DNA of 64,000 nt, taken from a virus. Numbering within the stretch: the stretch's first letter is position 1; the number at the start of each line of letters is the position of its first letter. Shown piece after piece: positions 49,581 to 57,769 of this stretch. Where the stretch lies: positions 1-64,000 of IMG/VR virus record IMGVR_UViG_3300046837_000353; one strand, given 5' to 3'. Under the pieces are notes generated by a model, which searched no databases, was not told the origin of the DNA, and saw nothing but the letters and a program-made list of their open reading frames with translations. The translations under genes and the position numbers were made by a program.

Positions 49581-51317
49581 TCAGAACGGAATTCCGTCAT
49601 CGAGCTTGCGCTGGTAGACAATCTCGGTTGCCTTTCTCACGCCTTCACTATTTTCCCTGGGGTTGATTGCCACCTGCGCAAGCGCAGCATGAGAGTTGAT
49701 CTGAGGGGTGCGCGCGTCCAAAGCCCGCTCGATCACTTCCTGCTTCTCGACGATGGTGTGGGCCATGATAGAATCGACCGATCCATCGAACACCAGGTGC
49801 TGCACCAGGACCGAACCTTGCTGACCGATACGGTGCAGACGATCTTCGCATTGGCTGATCGTACCAGGCACCCAATCCAGCTCGGCAAAGATCACCAGCT
49901 GAGCGGCGGTCAGTGTAAGCCCAAGACCGGCGGCATGGATTGAACCAATAAACAGGTGGCAATTCGGGTCGTGTTGGAACTTGTCGACCTGCTGCGACCG
50001 CGCATTAGGTGGCGTCTCGCCGGTGACCACTGCTGCGGTGGGGAACTCTGCTTGCAGAGCATGGCCCACATCGTGATGATGAACGAACACCACAACTTTG
50101 TCCTCGGCCTCAAGGCATTCCTTGAGATGCTCGATGACGTTCGGAATCTTGGCGACCGCTGTATCGTGTCGAACTTGCGACATCTCTTCGAAGGCGATCT
50201 TGTTCGCACCATGCAGCTTCCGGATGGAGGCATTATACCCATCCTTGTCGCCCTGCGCGCGTGCCTCCCGCGCGGCTTCTTCTGCGGCCTCTATGGTATC
50301 ACGATAGCGTTTGTACACCGAGAGCTCAGCCGCAATGGCCGTCCCTGAGTGGGTGCTGGGCGGGAGGATAATGACCTGCCTGCGCTTTGCTGGCATTTCG
50401 GTCATAACTTCTGACTTCAACCGGCGCACCATAAACTTGCTGCGCAGGCGCTGCTGAAGTTCACCCAGATTTGAGGCACCATTAAAGTCCCAACCATACC
50501 CATTGTGATGGGCTTCGGTATAGCGCTTCATGAATGTGAAGAAGTGCCGGCCCAGACCCTGAGGATCGAGCGCATGGACCAAAGTCCACAGTTCCTTTGG
50601 CCGGTTTACGATCGGAGTACCGGTCATAAAGATTTTACGCTTGGCGCTAATTGGCTTGACGACCTTGGCCGGGTCTTTGTCTTCGTGACCGAGCAAGATC
50701 CTCGTCCGCTGGGCGTTTTCATTCTTGACCATGTGGCACTCGTCGACAATGAGCAGGTCCCACTTACGAGCGTCAATTGCTGCGCGGTGCTTGATCAGAA
50801 TGTCGTAATTGATGATTACGATATTGCCGGTCGGGAAAGTCCCATTGGCAATTTCGATTGAGAACTTGCGGACCAGCCACTTGTTCATCTCCCGCGCCCA
50901 GTTCACCTTGAGCGAGGCGGGGCAGACCACAAGGACTGTCTGGATCGAAGTGTCTAGGTTGATCACCCCGATTGCCTCGATCGTCTTGCCCAAGCCCATT
51001 TCGTCCCCGATGAGGGTGGCAGGCTTGCTGGCGGCATAGGCAATGCCGGCAAGCTGATAGGGCAGATAGGCAAGCCCGTTAGGTACGGGAACCTGGGCGG
51101 TGGCACCCGTGGCATAGCTGCTGGCGATGGCTGTGTTTGCCTGGTCCGCAGCGCTCGAATCGAGCTTGGCCGCGACCAGTACGTCCTCGGTCCACCACAG
51201 TTTCGTGGTCGGATCCCAGTGAAAGCCGGCGGCCTTAACTACGTCCTTGGTCGCCCAATCGAACGCAAACCGCGCGATCCACCGGGCACCGGATTTCTCA
51301 ACTTTGATAGGGTTCAC
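49581..51317 (-). CDS. SNF2-family helicase, SMARCAL1-like
   Basis: 578 aa from GTG 51317. N-terminal HARP-like segment (ARFAFDWATKDVVKAAGFHWD, about 15-35), then SNF2 ATPase: GDEMGLGKT (about 104-112), VVCPASL, LLIVDECHMVKN (about 185-196), MTGTPIVNRP (about 226-235), and C-terminal ASLGLTLTA-like and CEDRLHRIGQQG motifs (about 506-517). Such phage enzymes anneal or remodel forks. Paralogue of the 7300 gene but with the extra N-terminal domain. Promoter at 51344-51372. Confidence 0.9.
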   Translation of the reverse strand: MNPIKVEKSGARWIARFAFDWATKDVVKAAGFHWDPTTKLWWTEDVLVAAKLDSSAADQANTAIASSYATGATAQVPVPNGLAYLPYQLAGIAYAASKPATLIGDEMGLGKTIEAIGVINLDTSIQTVLVVCPASLKVNWAREMNKWLVRKFSIEIANGTFPTGNIVIINYDILIKHRAAIDARKWDLLIVDECHMVKNENAQRTRILLGHEDKDPAKVVKPISAKRKIFMTGTPIVNRPKELWTLVHALDPQGLGRHFFTFMKRYTEAHHNGYGWDFNGASNLGELQQRLRSKFMVRRLKSEVMTEMPAKRRQVIILPPSTHSGTAIAAELSVYKRYRDTIEAAEEAAREARAQGDKDGYNASIRKLHGANKIAFEEMSQVRHDTAVAKIPNVIEHLKECLEAEDKVVVFVHHHDVGHALQAEFPTAAVVTGETPPNARSQQVDKFQHDPNCHLFIGSIHAAGLGLTLTAAQLVIFAELDWVPGTISQCEDRLHRIGQQGSVLVQHLVFDGSVDSIMAHTIVEKQEVIERALDARTPQINSHAALAQVAINPRENSEGVRKATEIVYQRKLDDGIPF

Positions 51318-51343
51318 TGTGCATCTCCGTTCTGACAGCTATA

Positions 51344-51372
51344 CATATAAGCGCTCTTGCGCTCGATTGCAA
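51344..51372 (-). promoter_or_regulatory. Conserved phage promoter (SNF2 helicase)
   Basis: Minus strand: TTGCAA 51372-51367, 17-base spacer, TATATG 51349-51344, leader GCTGTCAGAACGGAGA before GTG 51317. Confidence 0.88.
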
Positions 51373-51409
51373 GCTTGAAATGCACAGCACCTCAAATCAT
51401 TGTATGGAC

Positions 51410-51616
51410 TTACTGGGTCTGTAAACGGATAAGCCGTTGGAGATGCCGATTCAAGATGTCGATGCGGTGGCCGAAGTTGATCATCTCGTCAGTCAAACCT
51501 TTCAGGCTGATGTTGAGTCGACTGAGGCTGATGGTTACAAACTCTTGCTCTTGGCGCACTATGCCGATGTCTGCTTGTATGGAGCTGAAGAGTCGAAAGA
51601 TTTCTTCATCGGTCAT
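51410..51616 (-). CDS. Small coiled-coil-like protein
   Basis: 68 aa from ATG 51616, helical with heptad-like hydrophobics (IFRLFSSIQADIGIVRQ; FGHRIDILNRHLQRLIRLQ). Unknown function. Ends just before the SNF2 promoter. Confidence 0.55.
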   Translation of the reverse strand: MTDEEIFRLFSSIQADIGIVRQEQEFVTISLSRLNISLKGLTDEMINFGHRIDILNRHLQRLIRLQTQ

Positions 51617-51620
51617 AATC

Positions 51621-51884
51621 TCACCTATTAACAAGGCCGCACATGCCGTGCCTTGTTTCTGGTTTGTCCTTGTGCTGTTGCCAGCCGATCCACTGCCACG
51701 CCATGCAGCGGGAGGCGATGCAGAGACACCACTGATCGGGTTCCCCATCCATTTTTCGATTGGCAGTAAATGGTTGTTCTCCCACATCGAGATCATTTGC
51801 CTTGGCACGCGCGAACGGGCACCACTTGGTTCGAGCTTCCTCTTCCTCCATCCCTCCGATATCGACTTCGTCAAAGATGCTCAT
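51621..51884 (-). CDS. Cys-rich conserved phage protein
   Basis: 87 aa. KWCPFARAKAND, WCLCIASRCMAWQW and HGMCG give four to five Cys arranged as a zinc or Fe-S site; the CP[FM]-x-C-x3-RCMAW layout recurs in small phage proteins. ATGA overlap with the gene upstream. Confidence 0.7.
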   Translation of the reverse strand: MSIFDEVDIGGMEEEEARTKWCPFARAKANDLDVGEQPFTANRKMDGEPDQWCLCIASRCMAWQWIGWQQHKDKPETRHGMCGLVNR

Positions 51885-52234
51885 TTGTCAATCTCCTCAT
51901 CCCACTCGAGAGCTCGTGCATCCCAGTGGGCATTCTCCGCATCTATGTCACCAGCCCACTGACGCTCGGCCTCTGCCAGAAGTGCCACCTGCGCAAAGCT
52001 CCGCACTAGACCATGTGGTGGCTTGGGCATGTCGGTTCGAGTCCAGGTCAGATCCTCATCGTAGTCGATGTAGCAGCTCGGATCACCGACGTCACCACAT
52101 AGTGGACATTCAGGACAAATGCACTCATCAAGACGCTGACCACAAACGTTGCAGGGACCGTCATCCGTCTGGTTATACGGTGCATTAGGGTCGTTTGCTG
52201 CACCGGGTGGGTAGGACCAACCAAAGATACCCAT
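51881..52234 (-). CDS. Cys-rich zinc-ribbon phage protein
   Basis: 117 aa. FGWSYPPGAAND start and CNVCGQ, CICPECPLCG, CYID (about 28-56) form one or two zinc ribbons; the opening recurs in phage proteins of unknown role. C-terminal helix is acidic. Confidence 0.7.
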   Translation of the reverse strand: MGIFGWSYPPGAANDPNAPYNQTDDGPCNVCGQRLDECICPECPLCGDVGDPSCYIDYDEDLTWTRTDMPKPPHGLVRSFAQVALLAEAERQWAGDIDAENAHWDARALEWDEEIDK

Positions 52235-52235
52235 T

Positions 52236-52490
52236 TTAGTTTATCCTTCTCTTGATGATTTCGTCTCTGACATAACGTGCTTGTTTGAACTCGTCGGCGA
52301 AGATTTTCCACATTGTGAATTCAAAGAATTCTATTTCTTGTTTGGTGAATTTCCTGCTCAATCCAAGCATTGTGCCGGCAGTTATCATTAGTAATGCTGC
52401 ACCTTCTTCGGATCCCCCGGCAAGGTTAAAGTCTGTAACGAATTTTGTCACCTTTTTTTGGTTTTCTCTTACGTCTTTGGAGATAGCCAT
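52236..52490 (-). CDS. Hypothetical helical protein
   Basis: 84 aa, basic and helical (VRENQKKVTKFVTDFNLAGG). One-base overlap with the upstream gene. Function unknown. Confidence 0.6.
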   Translation of the reverse strand: MAISKDVRENQKKVTKFVTDFNLAGGSEEGAALLMITAGTMLGLSRKFTKQEIEFFEFTMWKIFADEFKQARYVRDEIIKRRIN

Positions 52491-53014
52491 CAGGCGTTTC
52501 CTCCAATGGGTAAGATGTTATCGATAAGCTGACCAGCAAAGGCCATGTCATCCGAGGTTGTTTCGGGTATCAGCTGACTGATCTTACCCTTCCAGTCCCG
52601 CTTAATCTCGAAGATTCGAGACTTGGTGTTGGTCCCATCGGTTGCCAGTGCAATAACCACTTCCCGTCTCTCGGGATGTAAGCTTGGGCGTGTTGTCTTT
52701 GTTAGATCAACGCCGGGTCCGTAAGATGGGGACACCCAGGCTTCGGATAGGTTGGAGAGCATAACGGCGTGCATCCCCTTGGCTGCCTCTCTGAGGGCTG
52801 CAAGCATGATCTGTTTTTCCGTGTCATTCTCCCACGGGCAACTGATGATGGACAGTTCATCCCGTGGGGAAACGAGAACAAATACAGGTACGAGCTGTTT
52901 TATACGCTCCACCAATAGCATATGGTGAGCCTGCTTTTCAGCAAGCTCAAGTAAGACGTCAAGTGACATGGCCTTTTCGGCTTTGAATGTCGAGATCGTG
53001 TGTGATTTACTCAT
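52490..53014 (-). CDS. Hypothetical protein
   Basis: 174 aa; ATG 53014 preferred over 53020 on RBS spacing. Helical N-terminal half (LDVLLELAEKQAHHMLLVER), C-terminal half with mixed strands. No family recognised. Overlaps the upstream gene by 8 bases. Confidence 0.6.
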   Translation of the reverse strand: MSKSHTISTFKAEKAMSLDVLLELAEKQAHHMLLVERIKQLVPVFVLVSPRDELSIISCPWENDTEKQIMLAALREAAKGMHAVMLSNLSEAWVSPSYGPGVDLTKTTRPSLHPERREVVIALATDGTNTKSRIFEIKRDWKGKISQLIPETTSDDMAFAGQLIDNILPIGGNA

Positions 53015-53453
53015 CGTCATTTTCCGTCCCAACCATCTCGGCATGGTACTCGGCGAAGTGTTGCTGTTGCGCTTCATCGGCAGCAACGAAGACACTTAGC
53101 GGCAAGTCCGGGTAGTCCTGCTCTGCCAACACGCGTTCGATATAAGCCGGGTATTCAGCGTTAGTTATCGGTTCACGAAACCAATCCGGTGCACAGAAGA
53201 AGCCCGGTCCCGGCATGTTACGAGCCTTAGCGGTTATTAGCGCGTTGAGCTTGGGCTTGCCCAAGTCTTCGCATACCCAACCGACAATAGCTAACGGTCT
53301 GCCTTGACTACGGCGCCAGATACCGGTGACAGCTTCGGCATCGATGTAGTGATAGTCCTCGGCTCTCGTACGGCGACTCATATGCAGGACAGTACGTGAT
53401 ACGTAATAGAGCTGGCGTGCCTCCTTGGCGTACTTTAGGCGTGGTCTAGGCAT
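53007..53453 (-). CDS. Hypothetical protein
   Basis: 148 aa. N-terminal basic region (MPRPRLKYAKEARQLYYVSR) and a DYHYIDAEAVTGIWRR segment; acidic C-terminus. No family recognised. Confidence 0.6.
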   Translation of the reverse strand: MPRPRLKYAKEARQLYYVSRTVLHMSRRTRAEDYHYIDAEAVTGIWRRSQGRPLAIVGWVCEDLGKPKLNALITAKARNMPGPGFFCAPDWFREPITNAEYPAYIERVLAEQDYPDLPLSVFVAADEAQQQHFAEYHAEMVGTENDDE

Positions 53454-53455
53454 AA

Positions 53456-53563
53456 CTACGATCCTCTCTTACGATTACGCGGACGGCGCTGATAGCGCTT
53501 ACCGCTTGGCCTAACCTTAGGCCGGATAGCCCGCACGACGCGGGCAATGGGGTTGCGTTTCAT
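53456..53563 (-). CDS. Very basic 35-residue peptide
   Basis: 35 aa, nearly half Arg/Lys (MKRNPIARVV, then RPKVRPSGKRYQRRPRN). Fits exactly between two operon genes with short gaps, favouring real translation. Resembles protamine-like or ribosomal-protein-like nucleic-acid binders; function unknown. Confidence 0.45.
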   Translation of the reverse strand: MKRNPIARVVRAIRPKVRPSGKRYQRRPRNRKRGS

Positions 53564-53570
53564 GTGGCAC

Positions 53571-53846
53571 CTAGTCGTTAAAGATCACAATGTCGGTCCG
53601 CCGAGCTTCCGGATGGGCTTTAACGTCCACCGGCTCCGGCATGTAATACCAGGCCAGAACATCGCCATCCCGGTCGGTGTCCTCGTGGTGCAGCCTGTAC
53701 CGCACCACCGTACCGGTCTTGTCGGACTTTAAGGCGATCACCGGGCTCAGTGGGTGGCGCAACTGCAGAGTGGAAATCTCCTGTGAGAAAGACCCGCCAC
53801 GATAGCTGAAATCGCTGGTGCTGAGGTTCATCATCCGGGTAAGCAT
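53571..53846 (-). CDS. Hypothetical protein
   Basis: 91 aa; ATG 53846 follows AAGGAGA. Beta-rich (VIALKSDKTGTVVRYRLHHE; TDRDGDVLAWYYMPEP). First gene of the leftward operon 53846 to 51410, with its own conserved promoter. Confidence 0.65.
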   Translation of the reverse strand: MLTRMMNLSTSDFSYRGGSFSQEISTLQLRHPLSPVIALKSDKTGTVVRYRLHHEDTDRDGDVLAWYYMPEPVDVKAHPEARRTDIVIFND

Positions 53847-53870
53847 TCGAAATCTCCTTACTGACAAGCT

Positions 53871-53898
53871 ATAATAGCGCTTTTGCAGCGATTTGCAA
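53871..53898 (-). promoter_or_regulatory. Conserved phage promoter (operon 53846-51410)
   Basis: Minus strand: TTGCAA 53898-53893, GCAAAAGCGC spacer, TATTAT 53876-53871, leader TTGTCAGTAAGGAGA. Confidence 0.85.
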
Positions 53899-53973
53899 GC
53901 TCAAATTAGAGCTTCCTGTTTCGCTTGATCAATCGGGCTATCGATAGCCTTCCCACAATTTGCACATGCCCCC

Positions 53974-53998
53974 GGAAGGGTGGAAATTCCACCCTTCC
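53974..53998 (-). terminator. Inverted repeat after the 54053 gene
   Basis: GGAAGGGTGGAA and its reverse complement form an almost loopless 12-base stem; no U-run. Possible terminator or processing site. Confidence 0.4.
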
Positions 53999-54052
53999 AG
54001 TTCGGGTTTTGATCTCCTTTGAAGGATCGTCTTTTACTATAATCCCGTGGCA

Positions 54053-54487
54053 TTACAACCCCATAATTGCCCGACATTCAGGCCCGAGGCCTGAATCCAC
54101 ACTCTCAGGAACGGTGAGCTTCCTGCCGCATCGACCGCAATTTCCGGAGTGTCGGATCTCCATTTGGGGAGGCATCCGCTCCTCGACGATCCGGTTCCAG
54201 AAGAACTCGAACGCCTTGACCGGGATGCTGTCCGGAGTGTACTTCGACTTGCCCGTGAGCTTGAACATCTTCTGGCAACCCGCCAGGACACCCATGTACC
54301 GGTAGTCGGAGTAGTTGTCCGGGCCGACGAGCAGGCCCACGAACCACATCTCCTTCGGGGCCCCGTCGTCGTCCTTGGCCTGGCTGACCTTGAACGTGTA
54401 CCGCGCGCCCGTCTTCTCACTGGTGAGGGTCAGGGTGGCATTACCGGCGAGGGTGTAGGCTTTGACATCGGCTGCATTCGAAAACAT
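54053..54487 (-). CDS. DUF6011-like zinc protein
   Basis: 144 aa from ATG 54487. C-terminal NCGRCGRKLTVPESVDSGLG then PEC (about 118-141) matches the Cys-x2-Cys...Gly-x-G-P-x-C motif of DUF6011-type phage/bacterial domains. N-terminal half is beta-rich (YTFKVSQAKD; WFVGLLVGPDNYSDYRYMG). Start set by GGAGA seven bases upstream. Confidence 0.75.
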   Translation of the reverse strand: MFSNAADVKAYTLAGNATLTLTSEKTGARYTFKVSQAKDDDGAPKEMWFVGLLVGPDNYSDYRYMGVLAGCQKMFKLTGKSKYTPDSIPVKAFEFFWNRIVEERMPPQMEIRHSGNCGRCGRKLTVPESVDSGLGPECRAIMGL

Positions 54488-54512
54488 TTTGATCTCCATT
54501 TCTGACTCTCTA

Positions 54513-54540
54513 AATATAAGCGCTTTGCGCTGAATTGCAA
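54513..54540 (-). promoter_or_regulatory. Conserved phage promoter (gene 54053)
   Basis: Minus strand: TTGCAA 54540-54535, spacer with GCAAAGCGCT, TATATT 54518-54513, leader GAGTCAGAAATGGAGA. Confidence 0.88.
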
Positions 54541-54658
54541 TAGCCCGTGCGAAAATAATTGAAAAAGATTCTCATCGGCTTCGTATGGACTTACCGGTGC
54601 CTGCTCAGGCGGACGGGGGTAGCGCTTTTGCTACCCCCTTAGCTAATTAGCTAATTGG

Positions 54659-54907
54659 CTAATGGAGCGTAGGATGATAAATCGGGTCCTCAAAGCGCAG
54701 CGCAAGCGCTAGGTCCAAGGGCTCTTCGATATAATATTCGGCGCGCTCAATGGCGAATTCCCAATCGGTTTGACCGTTTTTTGTGGCTTCGGATACGGCC
54801 GTCCGTTTCACGTCCGCAGCAAACACAGCGCAAAATTCGTCGTCAATGTCAAGATCGATTGCGTCAACATTTGCGTCGATAAAGGCGAGGAAATCGATTT
54901 CGGTCAT
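54659..54907 (-). CDS. Small acidic hypothetical protein
   Basis: 82 aa, strongly acidic (FIDANVDAIDLDIDDEF), which could mimic DNA, as in several phage anti-restriction proteins; that is only a composition argument. AGGAG upstream and own conserved promoter. Confidence 0.6.
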   Translation of the reverse strand: MTEIDFLAFIDANVDAIDLDIDDEFCAVFAADVKRTAVSEATKNGQTDWEFAIERAEYYIEEPLDLALALRFEDPIYHPTLH

Positions 54908-54933
54908 TTTGTGCACTCCTGTCTGACCGCTTA

Positions 54934-54961
54934 CATATAAGCATTTTGCGGTGGAATGCAA
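54934..54961 (-). promoter_or_regulatory. Conserved phage promoter (gene 54659)
   Basis: Minus strand: TTGCAT 54961-54956, spacer with GCAAAATGCT, TATATG 54939-54934, leader GGTCAGACAGGAG. Confidence 0.85.
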
Positions 54962-55123
54962 TACCTCAAGCTGAAATAGCTAATTTCTTTTACGCAAGCT
55001 AAATCAAGGTGTTACATCGTAGAAATCGATCTCTCATACAGCTCGTATGCAGCCGAAAGTGGGTGTCCGTGGCGCATAGTAGCGGAAATCGAACACCGCA
55101 CTAGAGGTGCCTTGAGGCCGTTT

Positions 55124-55777
55124 CTAGAAGCTCAGGTGGTTTGTCGCCACCCGGCACTTGTGCTGACCCTTGACATTCGATGTCGCGCTGCCGCACGGCA
55201 TGAGCTTCGAATCTGGGTCCTTGAAAACCAACCCTTCGACCGGGGGCTTGCCTGGCATGTTTCGGATGGAGTCAAACCATTCGGTGAACGAATGCAGGTG
55301 GCTGTGGGCTAGCCAAACTCCAGGGCAGATGACGGTGTGTGTATGATGGATCTCCCGCTGGCTATGGTCATGTCCGTCACAAAGCCATTTTAGCAATCTC
55401 ATCCGATCTCGATAGGTGACGCCGACCAGATAATTGCCGTTTTCAACCAGCAAATCGTGGAGGTAGATCGTGTCCCGAACGCCGACACCCTTGGAGTGCA
55501 GTAGTTCGCCAACGAACACATACCACCCTGTGCCTGGAAATAGGCGCTTCTGAAAAGCATTCCACCGGTCACCGGGTTGCCAGATGAGCTTGTTGGCAGG
55601 ACCTGCGCGGCCCATGGCGAAGTTTGACTGATCGGGGCGAACGTACAGGGTCGTACACGTTCCATTCATCTTTGCTTGGCCCAACCACCCGCTTGCCTCG
55701 TAGTTGTGTAGAGTTGAGGGTGCCCCGGCCGTAGTTGGCCGGGGCGGATAAAGGTAGCGGTACATTGGGTAGTGCAT
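55124..55777 (-). CDS. ATP-dependent ligase/nucleotidyltransferase-like protein
   Basis: 217 aa; ATG 55777 after AGGAAA. GQAKMNGTCTTLYVR (about 34-48) fits motif I K-x-(D/N)-G of DNA/RNA ligases with the adenylated Lys; YVFVGELLHS (about 87-96) motif III; EGLVFKDPDSK (about 195-205) motif IV. A minimal ligase without OB-fold, like phage RNA ligases or repair ligases. Asn for Asp in KxDG is noted. Confidence 0.72.
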   Translation of the reverse strand: MHYPMYRYLYPPRPTTAGAPSTLHNYEASGWLGQAKMNGTCTTLYVRPDQSNFAMGRAGPANKLIWQPGDRWNAFQKRLFPGTGWYVFVGELLHSKGVGVRDTIYLHDLLVENGNYLVGVTYRDRMRLLKWLCDGHDHSQREIHHTHTVICPGVWLAHSHLHSFTEWFDSIRNMPGKPPVEGLVFKDPDSKLMPCGSATSNVKGQHKCRVATNHLSF

Positions 55778-55800
55778 GACAATATTTCCTAGCTTAGGAT

Positions 55801-56400
55801 TTAGAAGAATTCCGCCCAATAGGGATTATCACCCTTATTCAGTCTGTATTCGCAACGAATGCCATGAGGCACCCGAAGCGAGCAGTTATTCTTCACCCAG
55901 GAATCACTGGCGTAACTCCACTTTACGGCGATAAACCACATTGCACCGAGAATTTGGTCGGGAGGAACCTTGCATGTTGCAATCGGATCGGGGTCTGTCA
56001 GCCGGCCGTTAGGAAGGATTAATCCCATCAAGCATTGAAAAGGACGCCCTTGAGTTAGTCTATTCATGCTGTCCCGAACGGGATAGGGATCGTTGCCGGA
56101 CAATTCGTTGCAGCGCATCTGGATTCGATTAGTTGGGTATAAATAATTTCCCATTTGAATAGCGTTTCCGTCCCCGGCATATTTGTTAGCGAGATTACAA
56201 ACAACCTGGTCGGGGTCTGGCATCGAATACTCGGATTGGGGTACTGGATCCACTTTCTGGACGTTGGGTTGTAGTATTGATCTGCACTTTGCAATGAAGT
56301 CGGCTGGCCAACCATCACAGCCCCCTTGCTCGGTGGCGTAAGCAGGTAGGGCAAAAGCCGACATAATGGCGATCCCGGCTAATAGTTGTAACTTTTTCAT
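55801..56400 (-). CDS. Secreted Cys-rich protein
   Basis: 199 aa. Signal peptide MKKLQLLAGIAIMSAFALP..AYA (cleavage near residue 22). Mature chain has seven to eight Cys, probably disulfide-bonded in the periplasm. No family recognised; a periplasmic phage protein may act in lysis, exclusion or envelope modification. Confidence 0.7.
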   Translation of the reverse strand: MKKLQLLAGIAIMSAFALPAYATEQGGCDGWPADFIAKCRSILQPNVQKVDPVPQSEYSMPDPDQVVCNLANKYAGDGNAIQMGNYLYPTNRIQMRCNELSGNDPYPVRDSMNRLTQGRPFQCLMGLILPNGRLTDPDPIATCKVPPDQILGAMWFIAVKWSYASDSWVKNNCSLRVPHGIRCEYRLNKGDNPYWAEFF

Positions 56401-56423
56401 CGTAGTTTCCTTTCTAACTTTGA

Positions 56424-57164
56424 CTAGATGGCCTTGAGGGAACCGGTGAGCATCTTCTTGACCTGTGCCTTGGCGTCACCTGGGGTCAGCAGCGGCTTGA
56501 CGATTTCCCAAGCCTTCCCGATGTCCTTGAACGCGGGGGTGAGGCTGACTCGGGCGATGAGACCGAACACCGTTTCGACCTGCTCGACCGGGAGGCGGAA
56601 CACCGCATCGGTCGCGCTGTCACTGACCACCATTTTGCTGCTGGCAGGAACCGAGATCACGAAATCCTCCGGGATCCCTTTGACTCCGCTCAAAGCTTTG
56701 TCGATCTTCTTGAGCAGGTCCTCGTTGCTGGCGTAGATCGGATTGATCTGCAAGCTGGCCGGGATCGATTCCAGAATCTCCGCAAAGCCCGGGACCGCCG
56801 TGATGTTGCCATCGGTGTCGTGAACCACATCACCGACCATTTCGGCGAGAAGCTCAACCTCGTCGGTGCTGAGCGGGCTTGCGGTGCTGCGCTTGGTGAT
56901 GGCAACACGGCCAGTGGCCTCGCCCTCAACCAGGGAGAGGTGGTCCGGCTTGCTGTGACGCTCGATTCCGGTCTCGATGAGCTGCTCGATCGCGCTCGAC
57001 TTCAGCGCCTCCTTTTTCAGGTCGAGCAGGCCCTTGATCGCCTTCATGCAGGCGTCAAGAGCTGCCACCTCGGCCAGACCCTCGATCGTGGTCGTGGACT
57101 TTGGCGGCGCCTTGCCCTTAACGGCCACCGGCAAAACGGCTACTTTTTTGGCATTTGCAAACAT
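56424..57164 (-). CDS. Hypothetical protein
   Basis: 246 aa from ATG 57164. Starts MFANAKKVAVLPVAVKGKA, resembling the beginning of the 54053 protein (MFSNAADVKAY), then a largely helical protein. No enzymatic motif recognised. Conserved promoter and GGAGA leader upstream; abundance-type expression suggested by the promoter. Confidence 0.65.
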   Translation of the reverse strand: MFANAKKVAVLPVAVKGKAPPKSTTTIEGLAEVAALDACMKAIKGLLDLKKEALKSSAIEQLIETGIERHSKPDHLSLVEGEATGRVAITKRSTASPLSTDEVELLAEMVGDVVHDTDGNITAVPGFAEILESIPASLQINPIYASNEDLLKKIDKALSGVKGIPEDFVISVPASSKMVVSDSATDAVFRLPVEQVETVFGLIARVSLTPAFKDIGKAWEIVKPLLTPGDAKAQVKKMLTGSLKAI

Positions 57165-57189
57165 TTTCGTCTCCATTTCTGACTCTGTA

Positions 57190-57217
57190 AATATAAGCAT
57201 TTTGCGGGGAATTGCAA
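57190..57217 (-). promoter_or_regulatory. Conserved phage promoter (gene 56424)
   Basis: Minus strand: TTGCAA 57217-57212, spacer with GCAAAATGCT, TATATT 57195-57190, leader GAGTCAGAAATGGAGA. Confidence 0.88.
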
Positions 57218-57294
57218 GCCCTGTTTTCAAAAGATTTGATGCAGGAGTACCCACGCGAATGGGCTTAACGGGATGAGGCAGATTATGAGTTTGG

Positions 57295-57390
57295 TCATGG
57301 ATCGTACTCGTCATTTCCTATTTCTGGATAGATCTCATCATTTTCGATGTCATTCCAGACGTCTCTTATGAACTTCAGCAATCTTCTCAT
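57295..57390 (-). CDS. Short acidic ORF
   Basis: 31 aa (MRRLLKFIRDVWNDIEND start, acidic end), with AGGATAA upstream. A 23-residue hydrophobic ORF overlaps its stop (57227-57298). Translation of either is uncertain. Confidence 0.35.
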   Translation of the reverse strand: MRRLLKFIRDVWNDIENDEIYPEIGNDEYDP

Positions 57391-57404
57391 TGAATTATCC
57401 TGGT

Positions 57405-57713
57405 TTAGTCAGCCGCTAACGGATAGTTGAGCTCACAAAGGTGATCATGATAATCCTCACCAAGATGTGAGCGGGCATCCTTCCGTGAGTCAGCAGCTTC
57501 AAGGCAGTTGAAGCAATTGACTTCACGTGGAGTGCGTCGATAGCCAGGCTGGTTGTTAGGGTAGTGCATTCCGCAAAGCGTAGCGGTCTCCCCACCACAG
57601 GTCTGATAAAGATATGCGTGATTACGGTCGCCCGAATAGAAGGTGACACTGAGCGGCGGCACGTATCTAGGGTAGTTATCGTTGGCTGCGAAAGCATAGA
57701 TAACGGTGGACAC
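57405..57713 (-). CDS. Hypothetical Cys/His-containing protein
   Basis: 102 aa from GTG 57713, GGAGA upstream. Cys and His are spread through the chain (QTCGGETATLCGMHYP; NCFNCLEA), suggesting a metal site. Follows a terminator, so it probably has a separate promoter not identified. Confidence 0.6.
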   Translation of the reverse strand: MSTVIYAFAANDNYPRYVPPLSVTFYSGDRNHAYLYQTCGGETATLCGMHYPNNQPGYRRTPREVNCFNCLEAADSRKDARSHLGEDYHDHLCELNYPLAAD

Positions 57714-57729
57714 GACAGTCTCCGATCGA

Positions 57730-57756
57730 GAAAAAGCCCCGCCCGAAGGCGGGGCT
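57730..57756 (-). terminator. Rho-independent terminator
   Basis: Minus strand GCCCCGCC-TTCG-GGCGGGGC followed by TTTTT; directly after the SWIM gene. Confidence 0.93.
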
Positions 57757-57769
57757 TGTGTTTGAGGGG

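Noticed and set aside
55020-55123. T-arm-like GCGGTGTTCGATTTCCGC on the minus strand, possible tRNA
   Set aside because: The T stem is only four pairs with an oversized loop, and no D or anticodon arms are found nearby.
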